Source of the DNA: Chlorohelix sp037138995 | Lineage (GTDB): Bacteria; Chloroflexota; Chloroflexia; Chloroheliales; Chloroheliaceae | Assembly (NCBI RefSeq): GCF_037138995.1 | Contig: NZ_JBAXHI010000007.1 | Coordinates: forward strand, 1 to 64,000 | DNA length: 64,000 nucleotides | Reading direction: 5' to 3' | In this document: one piece after another, positions 42,563-51,334 of the stretch | How positions within the stretch are numbered: position 1 is the first letter of the stretch | Layout: every line of letters starts with the position of its first letter | Notes under the pieces: generated by a model | What the model was told of the DNA's origin: nothing | Seen by the model: only the letters and a program-made list of their open reading frames with translations | The model's database searches: none | Made by a program: the position numbers and the translations under genes

Positions 42563-43045
42563 ATGTTGGAGAACTGGGGTTGGGTAATCGAGGGGAAACT
42601 GGCGGGAAGCGCCCTTCCCGGCGGGAGCGGTAAAGAGGATGAAGACCTCCTATTTTTGCACCAACAGGGTATTCGTGCCATCGTTTCTTTATCCCAAAAA
42701 AGCCCACGCCCCGAATTACTTCAAAAATACCAGATAATGCACAAACATTTGCCGCTTCCCGATTTTAGCGCACCTACAGTAGAGCAGATTGAAAAGCTCG
42801 TTCACTTTATCGAGAAACGAATACAGCGCCTTGAACCTGTTCTGATACACTGTCGCGCAGGATATGGTAGAACCGGGACAATATTGGCTTGCTATCTGGT
42901 ACATCGCGGAATGAGCGCATCTCAGGCAATCGCGGAGATACGGCGGATTCGCCCCGATTCGATTGAAATTAAGGAGCAAGAACGCGCTGTACAGGAATAT
43001 GCCCGTCGCTTGCACGTAATGCCTCTGGAGGAGAACGCTTGGTAA
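42563..43045 (+). CDS. Dual-specificity/tyrosine phosphatase-like protein
   Basis: 160 residues. The P-loop is IHCRAGYGRTGT with nucleophile Cys97 and Arg103, matching the Cx5R consensus. The general acid is probably Asp67 (LPLPDFSAP). The domain is about the size of compact DUSP/PTP proteins such as DUSP23. Its target is unknown. TATAAT at 42512 with TTGTAC gives a promoter. No kinase lies nearby, but the window holds several other signalling proteins. bciB follows 160 bases downstream. Confidence 0.88.
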   Translation: MLENWGWVIEGKLAGSALPGGSGKEDEDLLFLHQQGIRAIVSLSQKSPRPELLQKYQIMHKHLPLPDFSAPTVEQIEKLVHFIEKRIQRLEPVLIHCRAGYGRTGTILACYLVHRGMSASQAIAEIRRIRPDSIEIKEQERAVQEYARRLHVMPLEENAW

Positions 43046-43204
43046 AGCCGCGCTGCTTGGTTTGATAAAACTATTAATAGGTAGTTCCTACTACAGACGC
43101 AAAGCCTCTAACTACACTAATATGCTAACAAACTCAGAATTGCAAAATGTTGTTTAATGCTGCTATCTGTCATTTCTGACATAGCAAAAAAGCGAGATAA
43201 GATA

Positions 43205-44410
43205 ATGAGCCAGACTTACGAGCCGAATCTGCCAATCCAAGTTTCCCGAAAGGGCGATGTGGCTTCAAACCGCCTAGACAAGCCGTTGATGTGCAGTCGC
43301 TGTGGTCTTTGCTATGCCAACCGCCGCGAACAACTGCCGGATGCTTGCGTGTTTGTGGGGAATCGCTACGAAGAAATCGAGCTTCGGCTACACGGTCGGG
43401 GTCGAGTACCCACCTCTGATGAGGATATGTTTGGGATTTTCCAGCACATGTACACCGCTCGTTTGAAACAACCGGTAGAGGGCGCACAATGGAGCGGCAT
43501 TATGAGTACAGCGGCAAGCATGCTTCTGAAAAATAATATGGTGGATGGCGTAATCGTAGTAGATAACGTACCCGGCACGCGCTTTAAGCCCATGCCCAGA
43601 GTTGCTACCACCGTTGAAGAAATATTTGCGGCAAAGGGAAACAAGCCTTGCCTGTCCCAAAACGTTTCAGCCATCGAAGAAGCCGAAAAGAGGGGACTAA
43701 AACGAATTGCCTTTATCGGTAACGGTTGCCAAACGCATGCGGTACGCGCAATCCAAGATACGCTACCCTTTGAGAAAGTCTACTTTCTGGGCTTGCCATG
43801 CACCGATGTTGTGACTTATCAGAAGTGGAACAAGTTCCTTGAGGTTGTATCGAAGTCGCCTTCAACGGTTGTTCACCTAGAGTTTATGCCGGATTATCGG
43901 GTTTGGATGAAGCATGAAGATGGGCATATCGAGAAAATCGGCTTTTTCGAGCTTGATTTGGACAAAATGGGGGCGGATATTTTCCCCGATAGTTGCTTGA
44001 GTTGCTTTGACTACGCCAATGCTCTTTCGGATATTACGATAGGTTATTTGGGCGCAATAATGCCATACCAGTGGATAACAGTTCGTACCAAGGTTGGCGA
44101 AGAACTATTCGAGATGTTGCGCCCGCACTTGGAATTTACACCCTTGGTTGAGAAGGGCGATTACCATCGCGCCGTCCAACTTTCGGTAGATATGCTAAGT
44201 AAGCCCCCCCGCAAATTGCCGAAATGGGGCGCAAAGCTTCTAACTTTCGTGGTAAGGCATCGCGGTTTGAAGGGTATCAATTTTGCGCGTGGTACTCTTA
44301 CTATGAAGTGGGCGCGTAACCTTGACCATATTCGCAAAAATTTCCCGGCTCATGAGGATAAATTGGTGCCGGAATTTGCGAAGCGCGTTCTCAAGCGATA
44401 CGGCATGTAA
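43205..44410 (+). CDS. bciB: Ferredoxin-dependent 8-vinyl chlorophyllide reductase-type protein (BciB)
   Basis: 401 residues from ATG 43205. The FrhB/BciB family fold is seen in both conserved regions: an N-terminal 4Fe-4S motif (Cys30, 33, 36 and 48; LMCSRCGLC) and a later Cys pair, Cys264 and Cys267 (DSCLSCFDYAN), for a second cluster. The segment KQPVEGAQWSGIMSTAASML (about 81-100) and the following GNGCQTHAVRA and RVATTVEEI parts recall the cyanobacterial reductase (Slr1923) and its plant descendant HCAR far more than other FrhB relatives. BciB reduces the C8 vinyl group of divinyl (proto)chlorophyllide using reduced ferredoxin, so a phototrophic owner is suggested. A GTG/ATG upstream (43157) would add 16 residues. 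A terminator follows at 44431. Confidence 0.8.
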   Translation: MSQTYEPNLPIQVSRKGDVASNRLDKPLMCSRCGLCYANRREQLPDACVFVGNRYEEIELRLHGRGRVPTSDEDMFGIFQHMYTARLKQPVEGAQWSGIMSTAASMLLKNNMVDGVIVVDNVPGTRFKPMPRVATTVEEIFAAKGNKPCLSQNVSAIEEAEKRGLKRIAFIGNGCQTHAVRAIQDTLPFEKVYFLGLPCTDVVTYQKWNKFLEVVSKSPSTVVHLEFMPDYRVWMKHEDGHIEKIGFFELDLDKMGADIFPDSCLSCFDYANALSDITIGYLGAIMPYQWITVRTKVGEELFEMLRPHLEFTPLVEKGDYHRAVQLSVDMLSKPPRKLPKWGAKLLTFVVRHRGLKGINFARGTLTMKWARNLDHIRKNFPAHEDKLVPEFAKRVLKRYGM

Positions 44411-44430
44411 GCTTCTTTTTTTAGAATGTA

Positions 44431-44465
44431 ACCCTCGTTTGGTTTAGACGGACGAGGGTTTTTTG
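44431..44465 (+). terminator. Intrinsic terminator of bciB
   Basis: ACCCTCGT (44431-44438) pairs with ACGAGGGT (44452-44459), followed by a T-run. Confidence 0.85.
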
Positions 44466-44546
44466 TATGCTTGACGCTAAAAGGCATATCCTGTAAACTG
44501 GTATATACATCTATACAATACCCTCGATTCACATTCAGAGGTAAGC

Positions 44547-45476
44547 ATGCAAGGTAAATACATAGAAGAATCCGCACGTGATAGTGATAATCTGGCAACG
44601 GAAGGGCGCAATCAGGAAAGCTCTACTCTCGACACCTTGAACGCACTTGAAATAGTGCAAATTATTAATAATCAAGATGCACTGGTGGCGCAGGCTATTA
44701 AGGCGGAAATACCCTCAATTGCTCGCGCGGTAGAAGAAATCGTAAAATGCTTCAAGCGGGGCGGTAGGCTGATTTATATCGGAGCAGGTACTAGCGGTAG
44801 GCTTGGCGTGCTGGATGCGTCCGAATGTCCGCCTACTTTTAATACTCCACCTTCAATGGTTATCGGCATTATCGCCGGGGGAGAGGTTGCCCTAACCAGT
44901 GCGGTGGAAGAAGCTGAAGATAATGCCGAATTGGGCAAACAGGATTTGATTAAGGTTCAGCTAAACTCGAACGATGCGGTGGTGGGGATTACTGCCAGCG
45001 GGCGCACCCCTTATGTATTGGGCGCGTTGGAATACGCCCGTAGTTGTGGCGCATTCACTATCGGGCTAACCTGTAATAAAGCCACTCCCTTAGAAGCGTT
45101 GTCTCAAATCACCCTTGCGCCTGTTACGGGCGCTGAAGTAGTCTCCGGCTCAACTCGTCTTAAAGCCGGAACAGCCCAGAAAATGGCGTTGAATATGCTG
45201 TCAACTGCGGCTATGACATTAATGGGCAAAACCTACGGCAATCTGATGGTAGATGTGCGTGTCAGCAATGCTAAACTTCGGCGCAGGGCGGTGCGGATAG
45301 TAATTGATTGCACCGGGCTGCCCGAACTTGAAGCTGCCGCTTTGCTGGAGCGTTGCAACGGGGAAACCAAAGTGGCAATTGTAGCGGCATTGGCAGGGGT
45401 TAGCCCGAATCAAGCAGCAGAAAAACTTGCCAGAGCGGATGGTGTGGTGCGCTTGGCGTTGAAAAAGGCGAATTAA
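44547..45476 (+). CDS. murQ: N-acetylmuramic acid 6-phosphate etherase
   Basis: 309 residues, the usual length. MurQ cleaves the lactyl ether of MurNAc-6-phosphate to GlcNAc-6-phosphate and lactate in peptidoglycan recycling. Signature segments are TEGRNQES (about 18-25), IYIGAGTSGRLGVLDASECP (about 75-94, SIS domain and catalytic Glu) and the ITASGRTPY region (about 147-155). AGAGG lies before the ATG. The kinase gene begins 4 bases after its stop, so murQ, the kinase, nagZ and nagA form one operon. Confidence 0.93.
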   Translation: MQGKYIEESARDSDNLATEGRNQESSTLDTLNALEIVQIINNQDALVAQAIKAEIPSIARAVEEIVKCFKRGGRLIYIGAGTSGRLGVLDASECPPTFNTPPSMVIGIIAGGEVALTSAVEEAEDNAELGKQDLIKVQLNSNDAVVGITASGRTPYVLGALEYARSCGAFTIGLTCNKATPLEALSQITLAPVTGAEVVSGSTRLKAGTAQKMALNMLSTAAMTLMGKTYGNLMVDVRVSNAKLRRRAVRIVIDCTGLPELEAAALLERCNGETKVAIVAALAGVSPNQAAEKLARADGVVRLALKKAN

Positions 45477-45479
45477 GCA

Positions 45480-46406
45480 ATGCGCTACTTTGCGGCTGTA
45501 GATGGCGGTGCTAGTAAAACGCTGGTAGTAATAGTAGATGAGAATGGGCAAGAGCTTGGGCGGGGCGGGGCAACCGGCTCTAATTATCAGGCGCTTGGGC
45601 TGGAGAAGGCGGTAACGGCGGTTAGAATGGCTTTGCTAGAGGCATGTTCGGCTGCAAACCTGTCCCCTGCTACCGTTGTACTAGACAAAATCTATTTAGG
45701 TTTGTCCGGTCTTGATCGCACCGATGACCAAGAAATCTGGAAGAAAAAGACTGCCGAACTTGAATTTCCTCAAGCACGCCGGATGTTGTTTGGAAATGAT
45801 GGCGAACTGGTACTGGCGGCGCTACCGCATTCAATCGGGTTGAGCCTAATTTGCGGCACAGGTTCGATTGCAATCGGGCGCGACCATGCGGGAAAGCGCA
45901 CCCGTGCTGGGGGTTGGGGACATTTCTTCGGGGATGAGGGCAGCGGTTTATGGTTCGGGCGTGCTATTCTGCAAAAAGCGGCGCGTATGGCGGATGGGCG
46001 CGAACCTGAAACTTTGCTGCTGGATTTGGTATTGCAAGAGTGGAATTTGGCGAATGCCTCTCAACTAATCGGGGCAGTTTATACTAGCCCACTGGTGAAT
46101 AATGCGCGTATCGCCCGCTTATCCGGTCTGGTGTTTCAAGCGGCTGCATCAGGTGATACCACCGCGCTGGCATTAATCGAGGAAGCGGCGGAAGAACTGG
46201 CTTTAATTGTAAAAGCGGTTTATCGCAAGCTGGAATTTTCTGTGCCGCCCTCGCTGTCGGTAGCCGGAGGGGTGATATTAAATCATCCCGTGTTGCTTGC
46301 CAGAGTCGAAGGGTTATTACGAGCGCAAATCCAACTGGATAAAATCGTGCAAGTACCAGAACCGGCATTGGCAGCAGCAGTAGCAATGGCGCAAGAAGTG
46401 GAGTGA
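45480..46406 (+). CDS. BadF/BcrA-type sugar kinase, likely GlcNAc/MurNAc kinase
   Basis: 308 residues of the actin-like ATPase fold. DGGASKT (about 8-14) binds ATP phosphates, and CGTGSIAIGR (about 124-133) and FFGDEGSGLWFGR (about 145-157) are the other motifs of the N-acetylglucosamine kinase/BadF family. In this operon it most likely phosphorylates GlcNAc or anhMurNAc/MurNAc released by NagZ, giving the substrates of NagA or MurQ. Which sugar is preferred cannot be read from the sequence. The start is 4 bases after the murQ stop, and nagZ follows 4 bases after its end. Confidence 0.85.
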   Translation: MRYFAAVDGGASKTLVVIVDENGQELGRGGATGSNYQALGLEKAVTAVRMALLEACSAANLSPATVVLDKIYLGLSGLDRTDDQEIWKKKTAELEFPQARRMLFGNDGELVLAALPHSIGLSLICGTGSIAIGRDHAGKRTRAGGWGHFFGDEGSGLWFGRAILQKAARMADGREPETLLLDLVLQEWNLANASQLIGAVYTSPLVNNARIARLSGLVFQAAASGDTTALALIEEAAEELALIVKAVYRKLEFSVPPSLSVAGGVILNHPVLLARVEGLLRAQIQLDKIVQVPEPALAAAVAMAQEVE

Positions 46407-46410
46407 GCGT

Positions 46411-47967
46411 ATGAACTTGCTTGAAAAAGTCGGTCAACGTTTCATGCTATCCTTCGATGGTACTGAATTGACCCCAACTTTGCGGGCTTGGCTCTTGGAA
46501 TGTCGCCCCGGCGGGGTTATTTTATTCGGGCGCAATATAAAAAGCATCGAGCAAGTAAACACACTTACTGCAAATTTGCAAGATTTAGCCGCCCGCAATG
46601 GGTTGCCGCCTTTCATTATTGCGTTGGATGAGGAGGGCGGGAGAGTTAGCCGCATGAGCGCGGATGGCTCATCGTGGATTGCGCCAAGCCAGATGGCACA
46701 AGCTGCCGCTGGTATTGAAGCGGTACGTGCCTCTGCCAAAGTAACGGCACGCCGCTTGCAACGCATGGGCATTAACCTCAATTTTGCGCCTGTTGCAGAT
46801 ATAAATAATAATCCCCACAACCCGGTTATCGGTATCCGCAGTTACGGTAGCGACCCTGCTATAGTGGCAGAACTGGTGGCATGTGCAATAGCAGAGTATA
46901 ACGCAGTGGGGGTTGGCAGTTGTGTAAAACATTTTCCGGGTCATGGCGATACAGGCGTGGATAGTCACTTTGGCTTGCCGGTTATTTCTCACACGCGCGA
47001 ACGCTTGGACGCGGTAGAGCTTGTACCTTTTCGCCGCGCTTTTGCCGCTAATGTACCCGCTTTGATGACTGCTCATGTTATGTTTCCGGCTTTGGAACAG
47101 GCTGTTCCGGTTACGTTAAGCCGGAAATTTCTGACCGAACTTTTACGTGAAGAGCTTGGATTCGGCGGGTTGGTTTTTACCGATGCGCTGGATATGAAAG
47201 CGATTGCCGAACGCTATACCCCCGCCGAATCAGCCCTTGCGACTTTGCGAGCGGGCGCTGATGTCGTTTTGCCGTGTTTTACTATGGAAATTCAACGCGC
47301 TGCCATTCGCCAAACGGTGAGAGCTGCTTCTGAAAATGCTTTTGAACTTGAGGAAGGCTTGCAACGGGTATTGTCTTTCAAAGAGCGTTTTTGCAAGCCT
47401 GTGAGTAGGGCTTACTCGCTGGAAGACCTGAATCAGGAGGCGATAGACGCTCAAACTATCCTTGTGGTGGCACGAAAGAGTTTGACGCTGGTTTCGATTA
47501 GAGAAGGTTTCGAGTTTGGGAAGCAAGCCGAAAGTCCGGTGGTTATAGATTTTACGCTGCCGTCTGCTTCTCCGGTTGAAGAAGGGAGACAGGCTGCTCC
47601 TTTGCTCCGAACGTTGCTTTCTGAGTACTGGGAAAACTTGCGCTATTTGACGCTACCCGCGCAACCTTCTACTGAACAGATTGCGTTGTCTTGTCAATTG
47701 GCACAGACTACCGACAACCTGACGCTACTTGTTCGCAATGCGACAAGGAATGAGTCACAAGTGCGGGCATTGCAAGAGTTAGTCAAAATTCAGCCTAACA
47801 CGGTGGCAGTAGCAGTTAGAGACCCTTACGACCTGACTTTGGCAAAGGGCGCGGCATCTCTCGCTACGTATGGCGACCCTCCCTGCTCGGTCAGGGCATT
47901 GGCAGAGGTCTTGCTTGGCAAGCTAAAGCCTACAGGTAAGTTGCCAGTGCGGTTAGAGGAAGTGTAA
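46411..47967 (+). CDS. nagZ: Beta-N-acetylglucosaminidase, GH3 (NagZ-like)
   Basis: 518 residues. The GH3 barrel carries LDEEGGRVSRM (about 70-80), the NagZ signature KHFPGHGDTGVDSHFG (173-188) with its catalytic His178, and the nucleophile in VFTDALDM (Asp258). It removes GlcNAc from muropeptides, the step before MurQ/NagA. At 518 residues it is longer than the one-domain Gram-negative NagZ (about 340) and has a C-terminal alpha/beta domain like those of Gram-positive NagZ proteins. There is no signal peptide, so it acts in the cytoplasm. It shares TAATG with nagA. Confidence 0.9.
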   Translation: MNLLEKVGQRFMLSFDGTELTPTLRAWLLECRPGGVILFGRNIKSIEQVNTLTANLQDLAARNGLPPFIIALDEEGGRVSRMSADGSSWIAPSQMAQAAAGIEAVRASAKVTARRLQRMGINLNFAPVADINNNPHNPVIGIRSYGSDPAIVAELVACAIAEYNAVGVGSCVKHFPGHGDTGVDSHFGLPVISHTRERLDAVELVPFRRAFAANVPALMTAHVMFPALEQAVPVTLSRKFLTELLREELGFGGLVFTDALDMKAIAERYTPAESALATLRAGADVVLPCFTMEIQRAAIRQTVRAASENAFELEEGLQRVLSFKERFCKPVSRAYSLEDLNQEAIDAQTILVVARKSLTLVSIREGFEFGKQAESPVVIDFTLPSASPVEEGRQAAPLLRTLLSEYWENLRYLTLPAQPSTEQIALSCQLAQTTDNLTLLVRNATRNESQVRALQELVKIQPNTVAVAVRDPYDLTLAKGAASLATYGDPPCSVRALAEVLLGKLKPTGKLPVRLEEV

Positions 47968-49106
47968 TGCAAGAATTTTCAATCAGCGGTCAACTTTGGA
48001 CAGAAAAGGGCTTTTGTGACGGGAGGCTCACAATCTCCGGCAATAAAATTCAGGGCTGTGAGTATGGAGAGGGTTTGAGCGCAGATTATTCTTTTCCCAA
48101 CAGCTATGTTTGCCCCGGCTTAATTGATTTGCAAATAAATGGTGGGCTTGGTTATGATTTCACCCGGCAGCCGAATAGCGTGGGAGAAGTAGCTAAAGCC
48201 TTACCACGTTGGGGTGTTACTGCCTTTCTGCCTACCTATATAACTGCCCCGCTTGAAACCTATCTTGAGGCTTTGAATTGGCTTAAAGCCAATGCTGCAA
48301 CTACAAGAGGAGCAATCCCACTCGGCGCACATATTGAAGGTCCCTTTCTTAATCCCCGCTACAAGGGAGCGCACGAAGAAAGTTTTTTGCGGCAACCTTC
48401 GCTGGAGGAAGTCCGCCGTTTATGGGCATGTGGCGGCGATAACCTGAAGCTGATGACCCTTGCGCCAGAATTAGTAGGAGCGTTGGAAGTGTCAGGCTGG
48501 TTGAATGAAAAAGGGATAATAGTGTCGGCAGGGCATACCGCCGCAACTTATGAAGAAGGTCAAGCGGCTTTTAAGGCAGGTATCCGTATGGTTACACACC
48601 TGTTCAATGCCATGCCGTCCTTACACCATCGCAAACCGGGCATCGCGGGAGCAACGCTGTTATCGAAAGATACTTTTTGCGGAATAATAGTAGATGGAAT
48701 CCATCTGCATCACGGTATTGTCAATTTGGCATATCGTTTGAAGGGCGCGGCAAATATTATATTGGTGACGGATGCGATGGCGGGTATGGGTATGCCTCCG
48801 GGTAAATATGTGTTGGGTGGTCAGGAAGTGATAGTAACGGACAAAACGGCAAGGCTGGCTGATTTTGCCGGAACTCTTGCCGGTAGCATTTTGACTTTGA
48901 ACCAAGCTGTAGCCAATATGATTAGCTATAGCGGGTGTAGCGTTGCCGAAGCGGTGGGAATGGCTTCCCTGAATCCGGCGCGTTTACTTGGTATTGATAA
49001 GCGCAAGGGGCGACTTGAAGCAAACTATGATGCGGATATAGCGGTTTTCCAGCCTGACAGCTTTGAGGCGCAAATGACGCTGGTGGGTGGGAATATTTTG
49101 TATTGA
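47967..49106 (+). CDS. nagA: N-acetylglucosamine-6-phosphate deacetylase
   Basis: 379 residues, full length. NagA converts GlcNAc-6-phosphate to GlcN-6-phosphate and acetate. GLIDLQINGG (about 49-58) opens the amidohydrolase barrel. Metal and substrate motifs are GAHIEGPFLN (about 114-123), SAGHTAATYEEG (about 189-200) and HLFNAMPSLHHR (about 212-223), and the catalytic Asp is in LVTDAMAGMG (about 267-276). Its ATG overlaps the nagZ stop (TAATG), so the two are translationally coupled. It ends the recycling operon; no terminator was seen before the convergent PaiB-like gene. Confidence 0.93.
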   Translation: MQEFSISGQLWTEKGFCDGRLTISGNKIQGCEYGEGLSADYSFPNSYVCPGLIDLQINGGLGYDFTRQPNSVGEVAKALPRWGVTAFLPTYITAPLETYLEALNWLKANAATTRGAIPLGAHIEGPFLNPRYKGAHEESFLRQPSLEEVRRLWACGGDNLKLMTLAPELVGALEVSGWLNEKGIIVSAGHTAATYEEGQAAFKAGIRMVTHLFNAMPSLHHRKPGIAGATLLSKDTFCGIIVDGIHLHHGIVNLAYRLKGAANIILVTDAMAGMGMPPGKYVLGGQEVIVTDKTARLADFAGTLAGSILTLNQAVANMISYSGCSVAEAVGMASLNPARLLGIDKRKGRLEANYDADIAVFQPDSFEAQMTLVGGNILY

Positions 49107-49151
49107 CTCTCCTAATCCTGATAGAACACAATCGGTTAATGGCGCAACTTC

Positions 49152-49772
49152 TTAAAGTTCACGCTGCTTCATAATATCGCTTACTTCGGCAACGAGCGGG
49201 TCGAGATTGCCTTCCAACGCGCTAATTACGCCGCGGCGGTCTTTTTCGCTTCGGTTTTGACTTAGCTTATACTTACCTTCCAGCCGAGTAATTTCGATTT
49301 CAATGCCTACAATCCCTTTGACCATATTCTGCATATAATCTTCAGGTAAATCCATTGCCCATGGGTGTGGGTAATGCTGTTCGTGTTTGTGAACAAGTGA
49401 ATCGAGCATTGGATGTAAGTTGTCATAGCCTTCAAGCAGGCGGGGTATTCCGTAAGCGTGAATTGCCACGTAATTCCACGTTGGTACGCTTGGATGTGCC
49501 TCGTACCATGAAGGCGAGATGTAAGCATGGGGACCTTGAAAAATCACCAACGCTTCTACGCCTTCGTTAAACTCTTGCCATTGCGGATTGGCGCGGGCGA
49601 TATGCGCCCGAAGCATGCCATAAGTACCCTTTGTTTCATCCAACATAAACGGAATATGGGTAGCCTGAATCGCACCTTCATTTGTATTTATAAGGGTGGC
49701 GAAATTAAAGCGACGCATCATTGCGTGCAGTTCGGGTAAGTCATTTTCTTCAAAGGATTTTGGTATATACAT
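49152..49772 (-). CDS. FMN-binding PaiB-like protein
   Basis: 206 residues from ATG 49772, which follows AGGAG at a 9-base spacing; the ORF continues to 49832 through the upstream terminator. MYIPKSFEENDLPELHAMMR, QATHIPFML (about 37-45) and GPHAYISPSWYEAHPSVPTW (about 80-99) match the PaiB/FMN-binding split-barrel family. Bacillus PaiB is a negative regulator of sporulation genes, and most relatives have unknown roles. The gene sits 15 bases after the terminator hairpin of the CoA-transferase, an arrangement that could act as attenuation. Confidence 0.85.
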   Translation of the reverse strand: MYIPKSFEENDLPELHAMMRRFNFATLINTNEGAIQATHIPFMLDETKGTYGMLRAHIARANPQWQEFNEGVEALVIFQGPHAYISPSWYEAHPSVPTWNYVAIHAYGIPRLLEGYDNLHPMLDSLVHKHEQHYPHPWAMDLPEDYMQNMVKGIVGIEIEITRLEGKYKLSQNRSEKDRRGVISALEGNLDPLVAEVSDIMKQREL

Positions 49773-49787
49773 CCAGTTATTCTCCTG

Positions 49788-49830
49788 AAAAAAGAATGCC
49801 CCTTTCCAGACAACGGAAAAGGGCGCATTC
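49788..49830 (-). terminator. Intrinsic terminator, possible attenuator, between CoA-transferase and PaiB-like gene
   Basis: On the minus strand the arms 49830-49815 and 49807-49794 (reverse complement GAATGC...GCATTC with one bulge) are followed by six T at 49793-49788. It lies between the CoA-transferase stop (49844) and the Shine-Dalgarno of the downstream gene (49786-49782). Confidence 0.8.
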
Positions 49831-49843
49831 AAGGAATTTAGAA

Positions 49844-51124
49844 CTAGTAATAGATTTTGCCGAAGCGTTTGAAAGCAGATTCTTCAAGGGCAGCACGGTT
49901 ATTCGGATGTGAAATATCTATCAGCAATCGGGCGCGTTGCCTTAAGTTCTTGCAATAAAGGTCGGCTACACCGTATTCGGTGACAATGTATTGGACATGA
50001 GCGCGGGTAGTTACCACGCCTGCGCCTTCCTTGAGGAATGGTACAATTCTGGATTCACCCTTGCTGGTGACTGAAGGTAGAGCAATAATGGGTTTGCCAC
50101 CTTGTGATAACATTGCGCCCCGCATGAAGTCCATTTGACCGCCAACCCCAGAGTACATATACGTGCCGATTGAGTCGGCGCAAACTTGCCCGGTAAAATC
50201 CACTTCCAAGGCACTGTTAATCGCGGTAACTTTGGGGTTACGCCGAATTACATGAGTATCGTTAATGTAGGCAATATCGAGCATTGCCACCTGCGGGTTA
50301 TCATCCACGAAATCATAGAGACGGCGGGTTCCCATTACAAAACCTGCCACAATTTTACCGGGATGGGTTACTTTGTCTTCTCCGGTTATCACGCCTCTTT
50401 CCACCAAATCAATTACGCCATCTGAAAACATTTCAGTATGCACACCCAAACGTTGGTGGTGCGTGAGCGAAATTAAAACGGCATCCGGAATTGCGCCGAT
50501 ACCCATTTGCAAGGTTGCTCCATCTTCGACCAATTCAGCTATATGCCGTCCGATGGCGCTTTCTTCATCGGTAAGAATTGGACGTGTATGCTCGTGGAGC
50601 GGGTCATCGCATTCTACCATTGCATCAAATTCACTGAAATGAACCAAACCGTCACCGTGCGTTCGGGGCATATTTCGATTTACCTGAGCAATTACATGCT
50701 TAGCGGTTTGAACAGCCGCGCGAGTGCTTTCCACCGAGATACCCAAAGAACAGAAGCCATGTTTATCTGGCGGGGAAACCTGTACCATTGCCACATCTAA
50801 AGGTAGAATATTGCGGCGGAATAGATTAGGCACTTCACTTAGAAACACGGGGGTATAGTCAGCCTGACCTGACTCAACTGCTTTACGCATATTTGGTCCC
50901 ACAAAAAGGGCATTAGTGTGAAAGCTTTCGGCTAATTCGGGGGCTGCATACGGTGCGGTTCCTTCGGTGTGAAGGTGAATTATTTCGACACCTTTTAATT
51001 CCGGCGCTCTAGCGGTCATTGCATCTATCAAGCGTTGAGGCGCTGCCGAGATTGAATGAATATAAACCCTGTCTCTAGATTTGATTACTTTTACCGCTTC
51101 TTCAAAAGAAACGTAGCTATACAT
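49844..51124 (-). CDS. Acetyl-CoA hydrolase/transferase family (4-hydroxybutyrate CoA-transferase-like)
   Basis: 426 residues, the length of butyryl/4-hydroxybutyrate CoA-transferases and related enzymes. VYIHSISAAPQRLIDAM begins the first alpha/beta domain, MGIGAIPDAV (about 219-228) lies in the second, and the catalytic Glu is expected in INSALEVDFTG (about 308-318). Cys-rich or other cofactors are absent. Such enzymes move CoA between acyl groups, for example acetyl-CoA and 4-hydroxybutyrate or propionate. Substrate choice cannot be made from sequence. AGGAG lies about 11 bases before the ATG. Confidence 0.88.
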   Translation of the reverse strand: MYSYVSFEEAVKVIKSRDRVYIHSISAAPQRLIDAMTARAPELKGVEIIHLHTEGTAPYAAPELAESFHTNALFVGPNMRKAVESGQADYTPVFLSEVPNLFRRNILPLDVAMVQVSPPDKHGFCSLGISVESTRAAVQTAKHVIAQVNRNMPRTHGDGLVHFSEFDAMVECDDPLHEHTRPILTDEESAIGRHIAELVEDGATLQMGIGAIPDAVLISLTHHQRLGVHTEMFSDGVIDLVERGVITGEDKVTHPGKIVAGFVMGTRRLYDFVDDNPQVAMLDIAYINDTHVIRRNPKVTAINSALEVDFTGQVCADSIGTYMYSGVGGQMDFMRGAMLSQGGKPIIALPSVTSKGESRIVPFLKEGAGVVTTRAHVQYIVTEYGVADLYCKNLRQRARLLIDISHPNNRAALEESAFKRFGKIYY

Positions 51125-51334
51125 AAAGGCTCAAACTCCTGCAAAATAGATTTATTACAAAAAATAACGGTAACTTTTACAGTATAGCAAAAAAGGGCGA
51201 TTAATTATTGCGTGCTAATGCCTATATACAGGGCGATTTTGAGCTTGCTGGTACCTCAGAAATTTTACAGATTGCCGACAGGTTGTATGCGCCAATTGTA
51301 AAACACATTATTCTATGAATCATACTGCACTATA

